DNA of 64,000 bases from Acidobacteria bacterium OLB17 (GCA_001567505.1 LLEU01000033.1:62001-126000); one strand, 5' to 3'. Counted from the stretch's first letter, positions 26,551 through 36,528 are shown. Numbers and translations are program-made. The notes: generated by a model from the sequence alone, not told the origin.

Positions 26551-27384
26551 ATGCAGTTTCGCGATATTTTGACAATGGCAACCCTGCGCAATCTAGTTGA
26601 TATTGCGCTCGTTTTCGTCATTGTCTATGTCGTTATCAAGCTCCTTCGCGGCACACGCGCCGTGCCGACGGTCATCGGCCTCCTCTTCCTCGCGATCCTT
26701 TACTGGATCGCCGTCGATCAAGAGCTTTTCACGCTCGAGTTCGTACTTCGATACGCGGTCGTCTATATCGGATTTGCGATCATCGTCCTTTTCCAATCGG
26801 AGATCAGGCAGGCTCTGATGTACTTTGCGAGCCGCCTGCGCATTCCCATCCTAAAGCGGCAGAAGGCGCAGTTCGGCGGCACCGTTTACGACGAGATCAT
26901 ACTTGCATTGACGACGCTCGCAAGCGAGAAGACCGGTGCCTTGATCGTGATCGAGAGGAACGTCGGGCTGAGGAATTTTATCGATGCGGGCCTTCAGCTT
27001 GATGCTCGGGTGAGCTACGACCTGCTGGTGACGATCTTCAATCCCTCGACGCCCTTGCACGACGGAGCCGTCGTCATTCAGCACGAGCGGATCGCCGCCG
27101 CGGCCGTCTTCCTGCCGCTTACGAAGAACCCGACGATCTCACGCGAGCTCGGCACGCGCCACCGGGCCGCGATCGGTATCACGGAAGGCTCGGACGCGAT
27201 CTCGCTGGTCGTTTCCGAAGAGACGGGCCTTATTACGTTCGTCGAATCCGGCAAGATACTTCGCAATCTCGACCCGAAACAGCTTCGGCGCCTGCTGCTC
27301 GAGGCAATGGAGATTCCCATTGCGGAACCGCGACGCGACGCCGTAAAGGCCGCCGAACCCGAAACGGACGCGACCGCAGGATAA
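26551..27384 (+). CDS. cdaA: Diadenylate cyclase CdaA
   Basis: 277 residues. Three N-terminal transmembrane helices (about 12-30, 38-56, 66-82) and a DisA_N catalytic domain. The active-site motifs DGA (171-173) and GTRHRAA (201-207) are intact. Condenses two ATP into cyclic di-AMP. It is directly followed, 4 bp on, by the YbbR-domain gene, the usual cdaA-cdaR pair. A C-terminal tail rich in Glu/Ala is not conserved. The start could be ATG 26551 or the in-frame ATG at 26575. Confidence 0.95.
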   Translation: MQFRDILTMATLRNLVDIALVFVIVYVVIKLLRGTRAVPTVIGLLFLAILYWIAVDQELFTLEFVLRYAVVYIGFAIIVLFQSEIRQALMYFASRLRIPILKRQKAQFGGTVYDEIILALTTLASEKTGALIVIERNVGLRNFIDAGLQLDARVSYDLLVTIFNPSTPLHDGAVVIQHERIAAAAVFLPLTKNPTISRELGTRHRAAIGITEGSDAISLVVSEETGLITFVESGKILRNLDPKQLRRLLLEAMEIPIAEPRRDAVKAAEPETDATAG

Positions 27385-27388
27385 GACG

Positions 27389-28281
27389 ATGGAACGCGAC
27401 ACTACACGACAAAAGAACGCGTTGGCTGCTTTTGCAAAGCACGTCCTGCGAAAGGTGTTCGTCGAGGATTGGCATCTGAAGCTGCTCGCCCTCGCTATCA
27501 CATTTGCGCTTTGGTTCGCGGTAACGGGCTTGAGCAAGCCGACGACGGCAAGGTTCAGCAACGTCCGGCTGTCGATGCAGAGTTCCGACAACACGATCAC
27601 GGATTCAGAGGTAAGCACCATCGACCTCGTGCTAAGCGGCGACGCGCGGAAGATAAATCAGATCGATTCGCTCTCGGCTTCGGTCGATCTTCGCGGCTTG
27701 CGCCGGGCGAACGAACGGTCACGCTTACGCCTTCGAACGTTTTCGTGCCGCTGCCGCCGGGCGTCAAGATCGACGACATCTGGCCGAATCGCGTGCAGGT
27801 GAAACTCGAACGCGTCGAGGAAAAGGACGTGCCCGTGAAGATCGAGACGACGGGCGAGCTTCCGTCGAATCTCGAGGTCTATTCGCGTTCGGCGATGCCC
27901 GCCCGCGTGATGGTCCGAGGGCCGGAAAGCGTGCTGAAGACGCTCGATGCGATCTCGACCGAGAAGATCGACCTGAAGGGACGCACCGGCGATTTTACGC
28001 TGACGCAGCCGCTCGCCGTCACGGATTCGAAAGCGACGATCCAACGCGGCGACGTTTCCGTTACCTTTCGCATCGGCGAAAAGCGGGTCGAAAGGTCATT
28101 CACCGTCCCTTCCGGCCGTGGAAAGAACGTCCGCATCACGCTTTACGGCCCGGCGAGCTTGCTGAAGAATCGCAAGCCCGACGAGTTCAAGATCACTTTC
28201 GACGCCGACGACACGCCCGAGGTCACGCTGCCGTCCGATATGGTGAATTCGGTCGTCGTTAAGGCCGCAAAGGCCGTCTAG
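27389..28281 (+). CDS. cdaR: CdaR-type YbbR-domain regulator (frameshifted)
   Basis: About 297 residues with a break near 27697. One transmembrane helix (LKLLALAITFALWFAVTGL) anchors an extracytoplasmic array of YbbR domains, each ending in a beta strand after GP/GD motifs. The first domain is interrupted at VDLRGL. One added base gives APGERTVTLTPSNVFVPLPPGV and the frame continues to 28281, with two further YbbR units visible at VMVRGPESVLKTLD and VRITLYGPASLL. CdaR is known to modulate CdaA. Pairing and order with cdaA make the call firm. Confidence 0.88.
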
Positions 28282-28315
28282 CCGCCCGATCATTTGCCCG
28301 CGACAATATTCCTTG

Positions 28316-29881
28316 ATGCCGACATTTGCAGATAAATTCGACCGCCTTGCGGGGCTCGACGCCGACAGCGGAAGCTCTCGCCTGCTCGGGCGAATTGCGT
28401 TCGTTTTCCTTCTGCTGATGGTCGCTGCGGCACCGCATTCGATCGCCGCAACGCAGATCGCCTGGGGCTGCGGGACTCTCGCAACGCTCGCACAATTTCT
28501 AATAACGCGACAACGCCCGAAGGTCACGTTCCTCGACATCGCGTTCTTCTCGTATTTCGGCTGGTCGGTGATAAGCGGCATCTTCTCGTACGAACCCGCG
28601 ATCTCGCTCGATCAACTTCGCGGCGTCGCACTTTTCCTGGTTTTCTATTTCGCGATCTGGAATATTCGAAACGCAAAGGCCGCGTACTTTCTCGCCGTCC
28701 TGATGGCGTTTTCCTGCACGGTGAATCTCATCTGGACGCCCATCGAAAGGTCGCTCGGCCGCGGCGTCGAGGTACACGGGCTTGTCGCCGACGGTCCGCT
28801 CGCAAAGGCTCTGCTTTACGACGGCGACACGCTGCTTAGCGCCGATGGGAAGAAGCTGACGTCGCCCGAAGGGCTCCTTGCCGCATTGCAGCAGCACGAA
28901 GATGTACGCGTGCTCTTTTACCGCCCCGATTTTGAGTTCGAGGTGACGGTAAAGCAGGCCGACCTTTTGCCGGGAGATTCAGCCGCTCAGCGGCTCGGGT
29001 TCACAAGCTGGGAGAAAAGCCACAACTGGCGGTCGAAGGGCTTTTACAACCATTACGTGACGTATTCCGAGATGCTCCAGCTTGTCGCAGCCCTCATCTT
29101 CGGCCTGATCGTTGCGAATCTCGGGCGACGGCGCGAAAGCGTGGCGGGCGAGACGACAGTTTGGGTGAGATGCGGCCGCCTTTTTTCATCGACGCCGTTC
29201 CTCGCCGCCGCACTCGCACTCGCCTGCCTCGCACTACTATTCACCGTAACGCGTGCTTCGCAGCTCGGGTTTATGATCGCCGCTCTCGTGATCGTTCTGC
29301 TTTCGGCGAAGAAGAAACTCCTGATCGCAGGCTTTTTCGTCGCTATCCCGATCGTCTTCGGCGGCCTTCTTTTCCTGCATGAATCGCGCGACGTCGGCTT
29401 TTTCGATTCGAAGGATGATTCGACGAAATACCGCGAGATGATGTGGCGCGACGGCTATCACCTCTTGACCGAGTCGCCTCGGCATCTGGTCGTCGGCGTC
29501 GGGATGAACTCCGTGCAGAAGCATTGGCAGGAATGGGGAATGTTCGACAAAGGCTGGCAGCCAATGGGGCATTTTCATTCAACGCCCGTGCAGCTTGCGG
29601 TCGAACGCGGCATTCCCGTCTTGCTCCTTTGGCTCTCGATACTGTTCTGTCTCGGGCGGCGATTTTGGCGTGGGCTTAAGTGGACGCGGGAAGGTGACGG
29701 CCGCCTTTACGGCGTACTTCTCGGCGCCGCGGGCGCGCTTGTCGGGTTTACGGCGAGCGGCCTCGTGCATTGGAACTTGGGAGACGCCGAGGTCGCGATG
29801 GTCTTTTTCCTGATAATGGCATTCGGGGTGGCGGCTGCGTCGTTCGCCCACGAGGATCCGGGCGAACCGAACACGGTTTAA
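28316..29881 (+). CDS. O-antigen ligase/polymerase-like membrane protein with PDZ-like insert
   Basis: 521 residues, about ten transmembrane helices. The Wzy/WaaL-type C-terminal loop motif is RYREMMWRDGYHLL with GVGMNSVQKHW, GHFHSTPVQLAVERGIP and a later conserved HWN. An unusual insert at about residues 148-215 (nt 28757-28960) reads as a PDZ fold: VADGPLAKALLYDGDTLLSADGK, then LTSPEGLLAALQQ and VRVLFYRPDFEFEVTV. Such a domain in a periplasmic loop could dock a peptide or partner. It follows the cdaA-cdaR pair by 34 bp and could be cotranscribed. Confidence 0.8.
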   Translation: MPTFADKFDRLAGLDADSGSSRLLGRIAFVFLLLMVAAAPHSIAATQIAWGCGTLATLAQFLITRQRPKVTFLDIAFFSYFGWSVISGIFSYEPAISLDQLRGVALFLVFYFAIWNIRNAKAAYFLAVLMAFSCTVNLIWTPIERSLGRGVEVHGLVADGPLAKALLYDGDTLLSADGKKLTSPEGLLAALQQHEDVRVLFYRPDFEFEVTVKQADLLPGDSAAQRLGFTSWEKSHNWRSKGFYNHYVTYSEMLQLVAALIFGLIVANLGRRRESVAGETTVWVRCGRLFSSTPFLAAALALACLALLFTVTRASQLGFMIAALVIVLLSAKKKLLIAGFFVAIPIVFGGLLFLHESRDVGFFDSKDDSTKYREMMWRDGYHLLTESPRHLVVGVGMNSVQKHWQEWGMFDKGWQPMGHFHSTPVQLAVERGIPVLLLWLSILFCLGRRFWRGLKWTREGDGRLYGVLLGAAGALVGFTASGLVHWNLGDAEVAMVFFLIMAFGVAAASFAHEDPGEPNTV

Positions 29882-29922
29882 GAACGTATTGTCACTAGCA
29901 GTGCGTTTTTTAGAACAAATTT

Positions 29923-32108
29923 ATGCGTAGATACACAAGTTTTCTGACCCTTTTCGTCCTCTTCTCGCTTCTTGCCGCAGGCTTCCCGCAATCGCTCGCG
30001 CGCAAGGCCCCGGCGGCAACTATGACGCAGCCCTCGCCAAGATCGAGAAAACGATAAACGAGCGGCGCGAAGCTCTTGGCATTCCCGGAGCCGCTCTTGC
30101 CATCGTCAAGGACGGCAAGATCATTTACGCAAAAGGCCTCGGCTATAAGGACTTCGAGAAGAAGGTCCCTGCGACGGCCGATACGCAGTTCGCGATCGGC
30201 TCGGCCACAAAAGCTTTTACTGCCCTTTCGGTCCTGATCGCTCAGGATCAGGGCAAGCTCTCGCTCGACGACTCGCCGAAGAAGTACCTTCCGTACTTTC
30301 GGATGGCCGACGCGGAAACGGATAAGAACATCGTCGTACGCGACCTGATGGATCATTCCTCGGGACTCACGCGCACCGATCTTGCGATGATCACGGGGCA
30401 GCTGAACCGCAAAGAGCTGATCCAGGTCGCGGGCCTTGCAAAACCGACGGCCAAGCTCCGCGAAAAGTTCCAGTATCAGAACATTATGTATGCGGCCGCG
30501 GGCGAGATCGCGGCGACGGTCGAGAAAAGCACTTGGGACAAGGTCATCGCGTCCGAGATCTTCAAGCCGCTCGGAATGGCGAACAGCACGACCACGATCG
30601 CCGCAATGACAAGGGCAAAGGACTATTCTTTCGGCTACGAATACAACTTCGACACGAAGGCGACCAAGCGGCTTCCGTTCCGCGAGATCGGGCCTTCGGC
30701 GCCTGCGGGCGCGATAAATTCGAGCGTTCGCGATATGGCGAAATGGATCGAATTCGTGCTCGATGGCGGCATGGCCGACGGCAAACGCATCGTCTCCGAG
30801 AAGGGATTCGAGGAGTGGACAAAACCGCAGATGAAGATCGCGGGCAAGGTGTCCTATGGCCTCGGCTGGTTCATCGAGGATTGGAACGGGCTTAAAGTGC
30901 TTCAGCACGGCGGCAACATCGACGGCTTCAACGCGATGGTCGCCATAATGCCGGAGAAGAAGCTCGGTTTCGTGCTGCTTACGAACGTCTCCGGATCACC
31001 GCTTACGACCGAGGCAAAAGACATAATTTGGAGCAATATCCTGCCGGATTCCGTCCCGCAAAAGCCGTCGGCCGAGACCGTCGCTTCGAAGCCGGCCGGA
31101 GCAAAGGTCGATGCCGCCGCTCTCGTCGGCGACTGGATCATAAAAGGCCAGAAAGTCCCCATCGAGATCAGAAAGGCGGCCGACAAGGTGACGCTTACTG
31201 TTCCGGGCCAGCCTGCATATACGCTCAAGGCGAGGCCCGACGGCAGCTTCGCTCTCTCACCGCTGCCTGACAGCTTCTCGATCGCGGCAAAGACCGACGC
31301 AGGCGGCAAGGTTGTCGCACTTTCGCTTTCACAGCCGCAGGGAACCTTTGACCTCGAGCCTGCAACGCCGGTCGAGAAACCTTCGATCACGGTCGCCGAA
31401 CTGCAAAAGAAGGTCGTTGAAGCTCTCGGCGGCGAGGAAGCTCTGCGAAAGATCAAGAGCCGAGTTGTTGACGCTGATGTGGATCTCGAAAATCAGGGCG
31501 TGACGGCAAAGGCACGCAGCTACACCGAGGCCCCGAACAGGTCAGCGACCGATACGACGTTCTTCACCCTTGGGAAAGAGATCGCGAAGGCCTATGAATA
31601 TTTCGACGGCTCAAAAGGCGGCGAGGCCGCGTCATTTGCTCCGCCGGAAGAATGGGCGGGCCTAAAGCTCGACAACGCCGTTATCTCGTCTGATTTTTAC
31701 GGCGCGCTCAATTGGGACAAGAATTTCTCTTCCGTCGAGATCAAGGCGGTCGTGAAGGTTGGCGACGCGGATGCTTACGAAGTGAGATTCGTGCCGAAAA
31801 AGGGCACGGAATTCACCGTTTTTTATTCGACAAAGACCTTCCTGCCCGTAAAGCAGAACGCGCTCAGCGTTTCGAGCACGAGCCCCGTGAAACTTCCCTA
31901 TTCTGAGGAGTATTCGGACTATCGGGAGGTTGACGGCGTGATGATCCCGTACGTCGTTACGACGAACTCACCGACCATGGGCAAGATCGTTGTCACGATC
32001 AAGGACGTAAAACAGAATATTCAGATCGATCCGAAGGCATTTACGCCGCACGACGCCTCGCTCGACGCGCCAAAGGCTCGGTCAAAGAAGGCCGGCGGCG
32101 TTCATTAG
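29923..32108 (+). CDS. Exported serine beta-lactamase-fold hydrolase with long C-terminal region (frameshifted)
   Basis: About 728 residues read across a break at about 30000. ATG 29923 starts a signal peptide ([20 protein letters not shown]). One added base restores [16 protein letters not shown], and the frame runs to 32108. The serine nucleophile motif is SATK (SxxK) and the second motif YQN (YxN); HGGNIDGFN forms the third box. This is a class C/esterase-type fold, not a classical resistance enzyme. Residues beyond about 390 add DUF3471-like strands and a second beta-rich domain of unknown role that ends with [13 protein letters not shown]. Overlaps ttcA convergently. Confidence 0.82.
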
Positions 32109-32966
32109 GTCGGGTTTGTAGGCCGATTCACCGTGGTCGAAGATGTCGTCGAGCTCTTTCTCGACCGAACCATGGCCGGGCGGAATGGCCTTGATCGCCG
32201 GCTCGAAAGTCCGGAAATCGTAAAGCTCGGGGTCGAGCAGGTGCGAGGCCGTGACCTGCGACAAGGCCGTCATCATCGTTGCTCGTATGAACGGCGTCTC
32301 TTTTGCGAGCTCGCTCACGAGCCGCTTTACGCGCGCCCGTTTCATATTCGGCTGCGAACCGCAGAGGTTGCAGGGAATGATCGGGAACTGCTGCTCTTCG
32401 GCATATTCGACGATCTCTTTTTCGTGAACATAGGCGAGCGGCCGGATGATCGTATTCCGCCCGTCATCCGAACGCAGGATCGGCGGCATCGCCTTTAGCT
32501 GTCCGACGTAGAAAAGATTCATCAGGAACGTCGCGATGATATCGTCGGCGTGGTGGCCGAGAGCGATCTTCGTGCATTTTTCTTCGACGGCCGTCGTGTA
32601 GAGAATTCCCCGGCGAAGCCTCGAGCAAAGGGAGCAGTACGTCTTGCCCTCGGGAATGTGAGCCGTGACGATCGAGTAAGTGTCTTCCTCGACGATGCGG
32701 TACGGAACGCCTTGTTCCTTCAGGTATTCGGGCAGAACATGTTCAGGAAAGCCCGGCTGCTTTTGGTCGAGATTGACGGCCAGAATGTCGAACTTCACCG
32801 GCGCACGACGCCGTATGTCCAGCAAGAGGTCAAGGAGCGTGTAGCTGTCCTTCCCGCCCGAAAGACACACCATTATCTTGTCGCCGTCCTCGATCATCGA
32901 AAAATCGGCGATGGCCTTGCCCATCTTCTTCAGGAGCCTTGTCTTTGCCGGTGTCTCTGCTTTCAA
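32082..32966 (-). CDS. ttcA: tRNA 2-thiocytidine(32) synthetase
   Basis: 294 residues. Adds sulfur to cytidine 32 of certain tRNAs. The PP-loop [13 protein letters not shown] is at about residues 34-46. The [4Fe-4S] cysteine pair [10 protein letters not shown] plus the later [12 protein letters not shown] are the TtcA signature, and GHHADDI lies between. The C-terminal extension after [11 protein letters not shown] is short and charged. The stop codon lies inside the end of the convergent hydrolase gene, a 27-bp overlap. ATG 32966 gives a normal N-terminus. Confidence 0.95.
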   Translation of the reverse strand: MKAETPAKTRLLKKMGKAIADFSMIEDGDKIMVCLSGGKDSYTLLDLLLDIRRRAPVKFDILAVNLDQKQPGFPEHVLPEYLKEQGVPYRIVEEDTYSIVTAHIPEGKTYCSLCSRLRRGILYTTAVEEKCTKIALGHHADDIIATFLMNLFYVGQLKAMPPILRSDDGRNTIIRPLAYVHEKEIVEYAEEQQFPIIPCNLCGSQPNMKRARVKRLVSELAKETPFIRATMMTALSQVTASHLLDPELYDFRTFEPAIKAIPPGHGSVEKELDDIFDHGESAYKPDLMNAAGLL

Positions 32967-33271
32967 CTCTTACTACCTCGCTTGCCGCCGGGAGGATCAC
33001 GTTCTCCCGCCGAAACTTCATATAATCCCACGCCGGGCTGGATTCTTCAACCCTTCAAAAAACCTGTGGACACCGCGAATGAAGTAATTTATTATAGCTA
33101 ATTAACGAAATTTGAGGCTCGAGATGGCTTGAGAACCGCTGTTTTTGCTTTATTCCCCCGTAAAACGGCAATTATTTGATCGAAGCGCGCGTGGACAAGC
33201 GACAGCATCTTGTCCGTAAGAGCGGCCTTCGTGCTTTACACCAAACGAAAGTCCACAAGAGGTAACATCTA
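32967..33271. other. Intergenic region between ttcA and bactofilin
   Basis: About 305 bp between divergent genes. The left half is the ttcA upstream region with a GC-rich stretch. The right half holds a good sigma70-like promoter at 33067-33095 pointing to the bactofilin gene and a leader of about 170 nt with no clear terminator or riboswitch that I recognise. Confidence 0.6.
33067..33095 (+). promoter_or_regulatory. Sigma70-like promoter for bactofilin
   Basis: TGGACA at 33067-33072 and TATTAT at 33090-33095 are separated by 17 bp; each differs from consensus at one base. The start of transcription would be near 33102, about 170 nt upstream of the start codon at 33272. Confidence 0.6.
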
Positions 33272-33922
33272 ATGATCAGAATGGGTCGAAATTCGAAAAC
33301 CGAAAGCGGCAGTTCTTACGGCGAGAGCCCGTCCGTCGAGCCGGAGGCTCCGTACCGCTATCAGACTGAACCACAACCGGCCGGGATGCGTGGCGGCGCG
33401 ATCTCCGACAGCGATGCTATGGCAAGGGATATCAAGGAAGGGCGTCTCAGCGGATTCGTCGGGCACGGCACGACGCTTACGGGCGAAACCGAGTTCCAGG
33501 CGATGCTCCGTGTTGACGGACACCTGATCGGTACGGTCTCGTCCGATTCCGGGACGCTGATCGTCGGGACGAACGGCGTTGTCGATGCGAATGTGTCGGT
33601 CGCCGCCGCGATGATCAACGGGGTCGTCAACGGCGACGTCATCGCAAGCGAAAAACTCCAGCTCGGCCGCACGGCTCAGGTCATCGGCAACATACAGTCG
33701 CCGCGACTCGTAGTCGAAGAAGGCGCCGTTATCGAGGGAAAATGCAGTATGATGCGTGCCCGCGAAGACAGCGAGAAGAGCGTGGCCGAAAAGGAGACCG
33801 TCGAATATCAGGCGTCCTCGGCCTACACGGAAACTGCGCAGACCGAAGAGGAACGCCTTGCCGCCGCCCTTTTTGACGAAACTCCCGACGAGGAAGAAGC
33901 GGCCGAAGCTGCGGGCATTTGA
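33272..33922 (+). CDS. Bactofilin (polymer-forming cytoskeletal protein)
   Basis: 216 residues. A disordered N-terminus (Ser, Pro, Glu-rich) precedes a right-handed beta-helix core (about residues 60-155) with repeating GxxxxGxV turns: TLTGETEFQAMLRVDGHLIGTV, SGTLIVGTNGVVDANVSV, INGVVNGDVIASEKLQLGRTAQVIGNI. An acidic C-terminal tail follows. Bactofilins form filaments that shape the cell or scaffold cell-wall enzymes at the inner membrane. A terminator-like hairpin lies about 50 bp downstream. In this window it has no M23 peptidase partner next to it. Confidence 0.92.
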   Translation: MIRMGRNSKTESGSSYGESPSVEPEAPYRYQTEPQPAGMRGGAISDSDAMARDIKEGRLSGFVGHGTTLTGETEFQAMLRVDGHLIGTVSSDSGTLIVGTNGVVDANVSVAAAMINGVVNGDVIASEKLQLGRTAQVIGNIQSPRLVVEEGAVIEGKCSMMRAREDSEKSVAEKETVEYQASSAYTETAQTEEERLAAALFDETPDEEEAAEAAGI

Positions 33923-33970
33923 TCCCGGCCAGGTATCAGTTCTTTTGGTATAAATTCACCACCCGATCTT

Positions 33971-33997
33971 GGCGGACGTTCTACGTCTGCCTTTTTT
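33971..33997 (+). terminator. Rho-independent terminator after bactofilin
   Basis: A 9-bp stem GGCGGACGT / ACGTCTGCC (one G-U pair) with a 3-nt loop is followed by TTTTTT (33992-33997). It separates bactofilin from mscL. An extended -10-like TGGTATAAA sits just upstream (TATAAA at 33949-33954), so a very short transcript ending here is conceivable. Confidence 0.85.
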
Positions 33998-34040
33998 AGT
34001 CGTATTGAAGCTAATTTTTTGAGGAGAAGAAGATAGGAAT

Positions 34041-34460
34041 ATGCTTAGCGAATTCAAACAATTCATCGCGCGCGGGAATGTCGTCGATCTCGCGATCGCT
34101 GTCGTCATCGGTGCCGCGTTCGGCGCTATCGTAAAAACTTTTACCGACGGCATCGTAATGCCCTTTGTCGGCCTTTTGACCGGCGGCATCGATTTCAAGA
34201 ACAAGGTCTTCAACCTTGGCAATATGCCCGTGGATACGCCCGAGCAGATCGCCGCTGCGACGGCCGCCAAACAGCCGCTGATCCTTTACGGGCAATTCAT
34301 CAACGACATAATCGTCTTCCTGATCGTGGCGTTCGTGATGTTCCTGCTCGCCAAATATGTTGTAAAGCTGGTCAAGGGCCTCGAAGCTGCGCCTGCTCCG
34401 CCCACGGCAGAAGAGACGCTGCTGACCGAGATTCGCGACATCCTAAAAGCGAAGAATTAG
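34041..34460 (+). CDS. mscL: Large-conductance mechanosensitive channel
   Basis: 139 residues. N-terminal amphipathic MLSEFKQFIARGNVVDLA, first membrane helix VVIGAAFGAIVKTFTDGIVMP and second helix FINDIIVFLIVAFVMFLLAKYVV, with a charged cytoplasmic bundle at the C-terminus. Opens under osmotic downshock to release solutes. GGAG lies upstream of ATG 34041. The last 4 bp overlap the convergent cyclo-ligase gene. Confidence 0.97.
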   Translation: MLSEFKQFIARGNVVDLAIAVVIGAAFGAIVKTFTDGIVMPFVGLLTGGIDFKNKVFNLGNMPVDTPEQIAAATAAKQPLILYGQFINDIIVFLIVAFVMFLLAKYVVKLVKGLEAAPAPPTAEETLLTEIRDILKAKN

Positions 34461-35065
34461 TTCGGCGGTCCGCCGGAAGCATCGATCGTGTGGCCGGGAC
34501 GATAGATCTCGTTCGGCGTGATGAAAAGGTCGAGCGCAACGTCCATTTCGCTCGTTTCGATAGGTTCATCGAGCGGGCCCCAAAGGCAAAGCCCGGCCTT
34601 TACGCAGTCGGGCCGCACCTGCTTTAGGAACCGGTCGTAAAAGCCTTTGCCGTAGCCGACGCGATGGCCGGCACGGTCGAAGATCAGCATCGGCACAAGC
34701 ACGACATCGAGCTTCTCGGGCGCGATCAGAGCGCCCGCGGCCGGTTCGCGAATGCCCCAGCGGCCTTCTGCGAGCGGCGTCTGCTCGTCGAACGCGATCC
34801 CGTCCATACCGCCCGTTCCGTGATCGACGCGCGGGGCGACGGTCGTTATCTCCGGCAGGTCGCGCCACACGCGCATATAGATCGCCGACGTATCTATCTC
34901 GTTGAATTTCGGGATCCGAATGAAGGTGTGCAGAAAGCGGACGCCATCGAGTTCGACGTTCGCAAAAAAGCGTTCGGCGATGCGGCGGCTCGCTTCGGCG
35001 ACCTCGCCGGCGCTTACGCCCCTGCGGCGTTCGAGAAACTCCTTTCGCAGCTCGCTTTTGGTCAT
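34457..35065 (-). CDS. 5-formyltetrahydrofolate cyclo-ligase
   Basis: 202 residues from the ATG at 35065 (MTKSELRKEF); the longer frame overlaps mnmA and is rejected. Converts 5-formyl-THF to methenyl-THF using ATP. The family's C-terminal signature VGYGKGFYDRFL is intact near residue 137, and the ATP-binding N-terminal RKEFLERRR fits. It follows mnmA by 4 bp, so both likely share one transcript. Overlaps the mscL stop by 4 bp convergently. Confidence 0.92.
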   Translation of the reverse strand: MTKSELRKEFLERRRGVSAGEVAEASRRIAERFFANVELDGVRFLHTFIRIPKFNEIDTSAIYMRVWRDLPEITTVAPRVDHGTGGMDGIAFDEQTPLAEGRWGIREPAAGALIAPEKLDVVLVPMLIFDRAGHRVGYGKGFYDRFLKQVRPDCVKAGLCLWGPLDEPIETSEMDVALDLFITPNEIYRPGHTIDASGGPPN

Positions 35066-35069
35066 CGGG

Positions 35070-36193
35070 TCAGTGGCCTTCCCGCACGATCCAGCCGCCG
35101 CCAAGCACCTCTTCGGCACTGTCGATATCGTAGAAAATGGCGGCCTGGCCGGGCGTTATCGCACGCTGCGGCTCATCGAAATGCACACGCACGCGGCCAT
35201 CCGGCAAAGCTCTTATGTCGGCGGCGGCAGGCTCGTGCCGATACCGCACCTTTACGCGCGCTCGTACCACTTCCGGCATTTCGTCGTACGCTATCCAGTT
35301 CACATCGCGTGCCGTGAATTCCGAACACGTAAGCTCTTCTTCATCGCCTACGATCACGCGATTCTTCGCGCGCTCTATCTGAACGACATAACGCGGCCTT
35401 TCGCTCGCGATCCCTAGGCCGCGGCGCTGGCCGATCGTGTAGCGATGAATGCCGGTGTGACGGCCGAGGACATTGCCCGCGGCATCGACGATCTCGCCTT
35501 CCGGCGGGAGTTCGTTTTCGCGGCCTTCATGCGCAAGGTATCGGTCGATGAACTCGGAATATTTCCCGTCGGGGACAAAACAGATCTCCTGCGATTCGGC
35601 CTTCTCCGCCGTGTAAAGCGAGGACGAACGGGCGACGTCGCGTGCATCGGATTTGTCCATTTCGCCAAGCGGAAAAAGGCACGCGAGAGCTGCTCCTGGG
35701 TAAGTTCCCAGAGGAAGTAGCTTTGGTCCTTGTTGCGGTCGCGGCCTCGCAGGAGCTTGTACCGCTGCGTCTCCGCGTCGAACTCTACGCGGGCGTAGTG
35801 CCCGGTCGCGACCTTCTCGCAGCCGACCGAGACGGCCATCCTGTCGAGCGAGGCGAACTTCAGCCGCGAGTTGCACGCAACGCAAGGGATAGGCGTCTCG
35901 CCCGAAAGATATGCTGCAACGAAGGGCTCGACGACATCGCGGTCGAAATCCTTCTCAAGATTCAGAACGTAGAACGGGAAGCCCAGCTTCTCCGCAACTC
36001 GACGCGCGTCGTAAACGTCGTCGAGCGAGCAGCAGCGTGACGGGAGCGGGTCGCCGTTCTCGTCCGTGTTGATCAGACGCCGCTGATCCCACAACTGCAT
36101 CGTGAAGCCGATGAGTTCGTGCCCCTGCTCCTTTAATATCGCGGCCGCCGCCGAACTATCGACGCCGCCGCTCATTGCAACTGCGATCTTCAT
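35070..36193 (-). CDS. mnmA: tRNA-specific 2-thiouridylase (frameshifted)
   Basis: About 374 residues read across a break at the five-A tract 35673-35677. ATG 36193 gives [17 protein letters not shown] with the PP-loop. Cys in [11 protein letters not shown] and the later ESQEICFV form the catalytic pair. GHYARVEFD and DQSYFL are also family hallmarks. Restoring one base gives [19 protein letters not shown], then [12 protein letters not shown] and the C-terminal barrel to 35070. MnmA makes 2-thiouridine at the wobble position of Lys, Glu and Gln tRNAs. An essential-type gene being split argues for sequencing error. Confidence 0.92.
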
Positions 36194-36528
36194 CACACAC
36201 GCTCCGCCCATCGGCGAAACTCTTTATTATAAGCCCTGCGGCCGACGTGGCCGTAATCGAATGAATGTAAATATCGCGAAAAAAGTTTCACGAGGCTGTT
36301 TTCATTTTCGACGGCGAGTGGTATAGTCTCTCCTGCTATGATGATCGCCACCCGCTAAATACCTCCCAAAAAACCCTTGCGTAAGGCACTTTTTTCGCGC
36401 GCGTTTTTTGTCGTCAAAGGTGCACGGATCGCTTTTTCTTGTGGCTCGGCCCGGGAAGCTCGTAACGGGGAAAATCTCCGAACGGGCGATGCGGCCTTTT
36501 TACCGCGTAGTGCGGATCTACTTTTTTT
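36194..36528. other. Intergenic region and long leader upstream of MATE gene
   Basis: About 335 bp between divergent mnmA and the MATE gene. It holds a promoter at 36299-36327, a possible six-codon peptide ATGATGATCGCCACCCGCTAA (M-M-I-A-T-R) at about 36339, then T-runs flanking a small CCTT-GCGT-AAGG hairpin. A GC-rich region with GGCTCGGCCCGGG and two AACGGG motifs follows. The leader of about 200 nt could be structured. I do not recognise a known riboswitch. Confidence 0.45.
36299..36327 (+). promoter_or_regulatory. Extended -10 promoter for MATE transporter
   Basis: TTTTCA at 36299-36304 and TATAGT at 36322-36327 are 17 bp apart; a TGG before the -10 gives the extended -10 pattern TGnTATAGT. 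The likely start near 36334 leaves about 195 nt of leader. Confidence 0.55.

Noticed and set aside
30303..32108. A clinically relevant beta-lactamase
   Set aside because: SATK and YQN occur in a large esterase/DD-peptidase-like protein with an extra C-terminal domain. Nothing indicates antibiotic hydrolysis.
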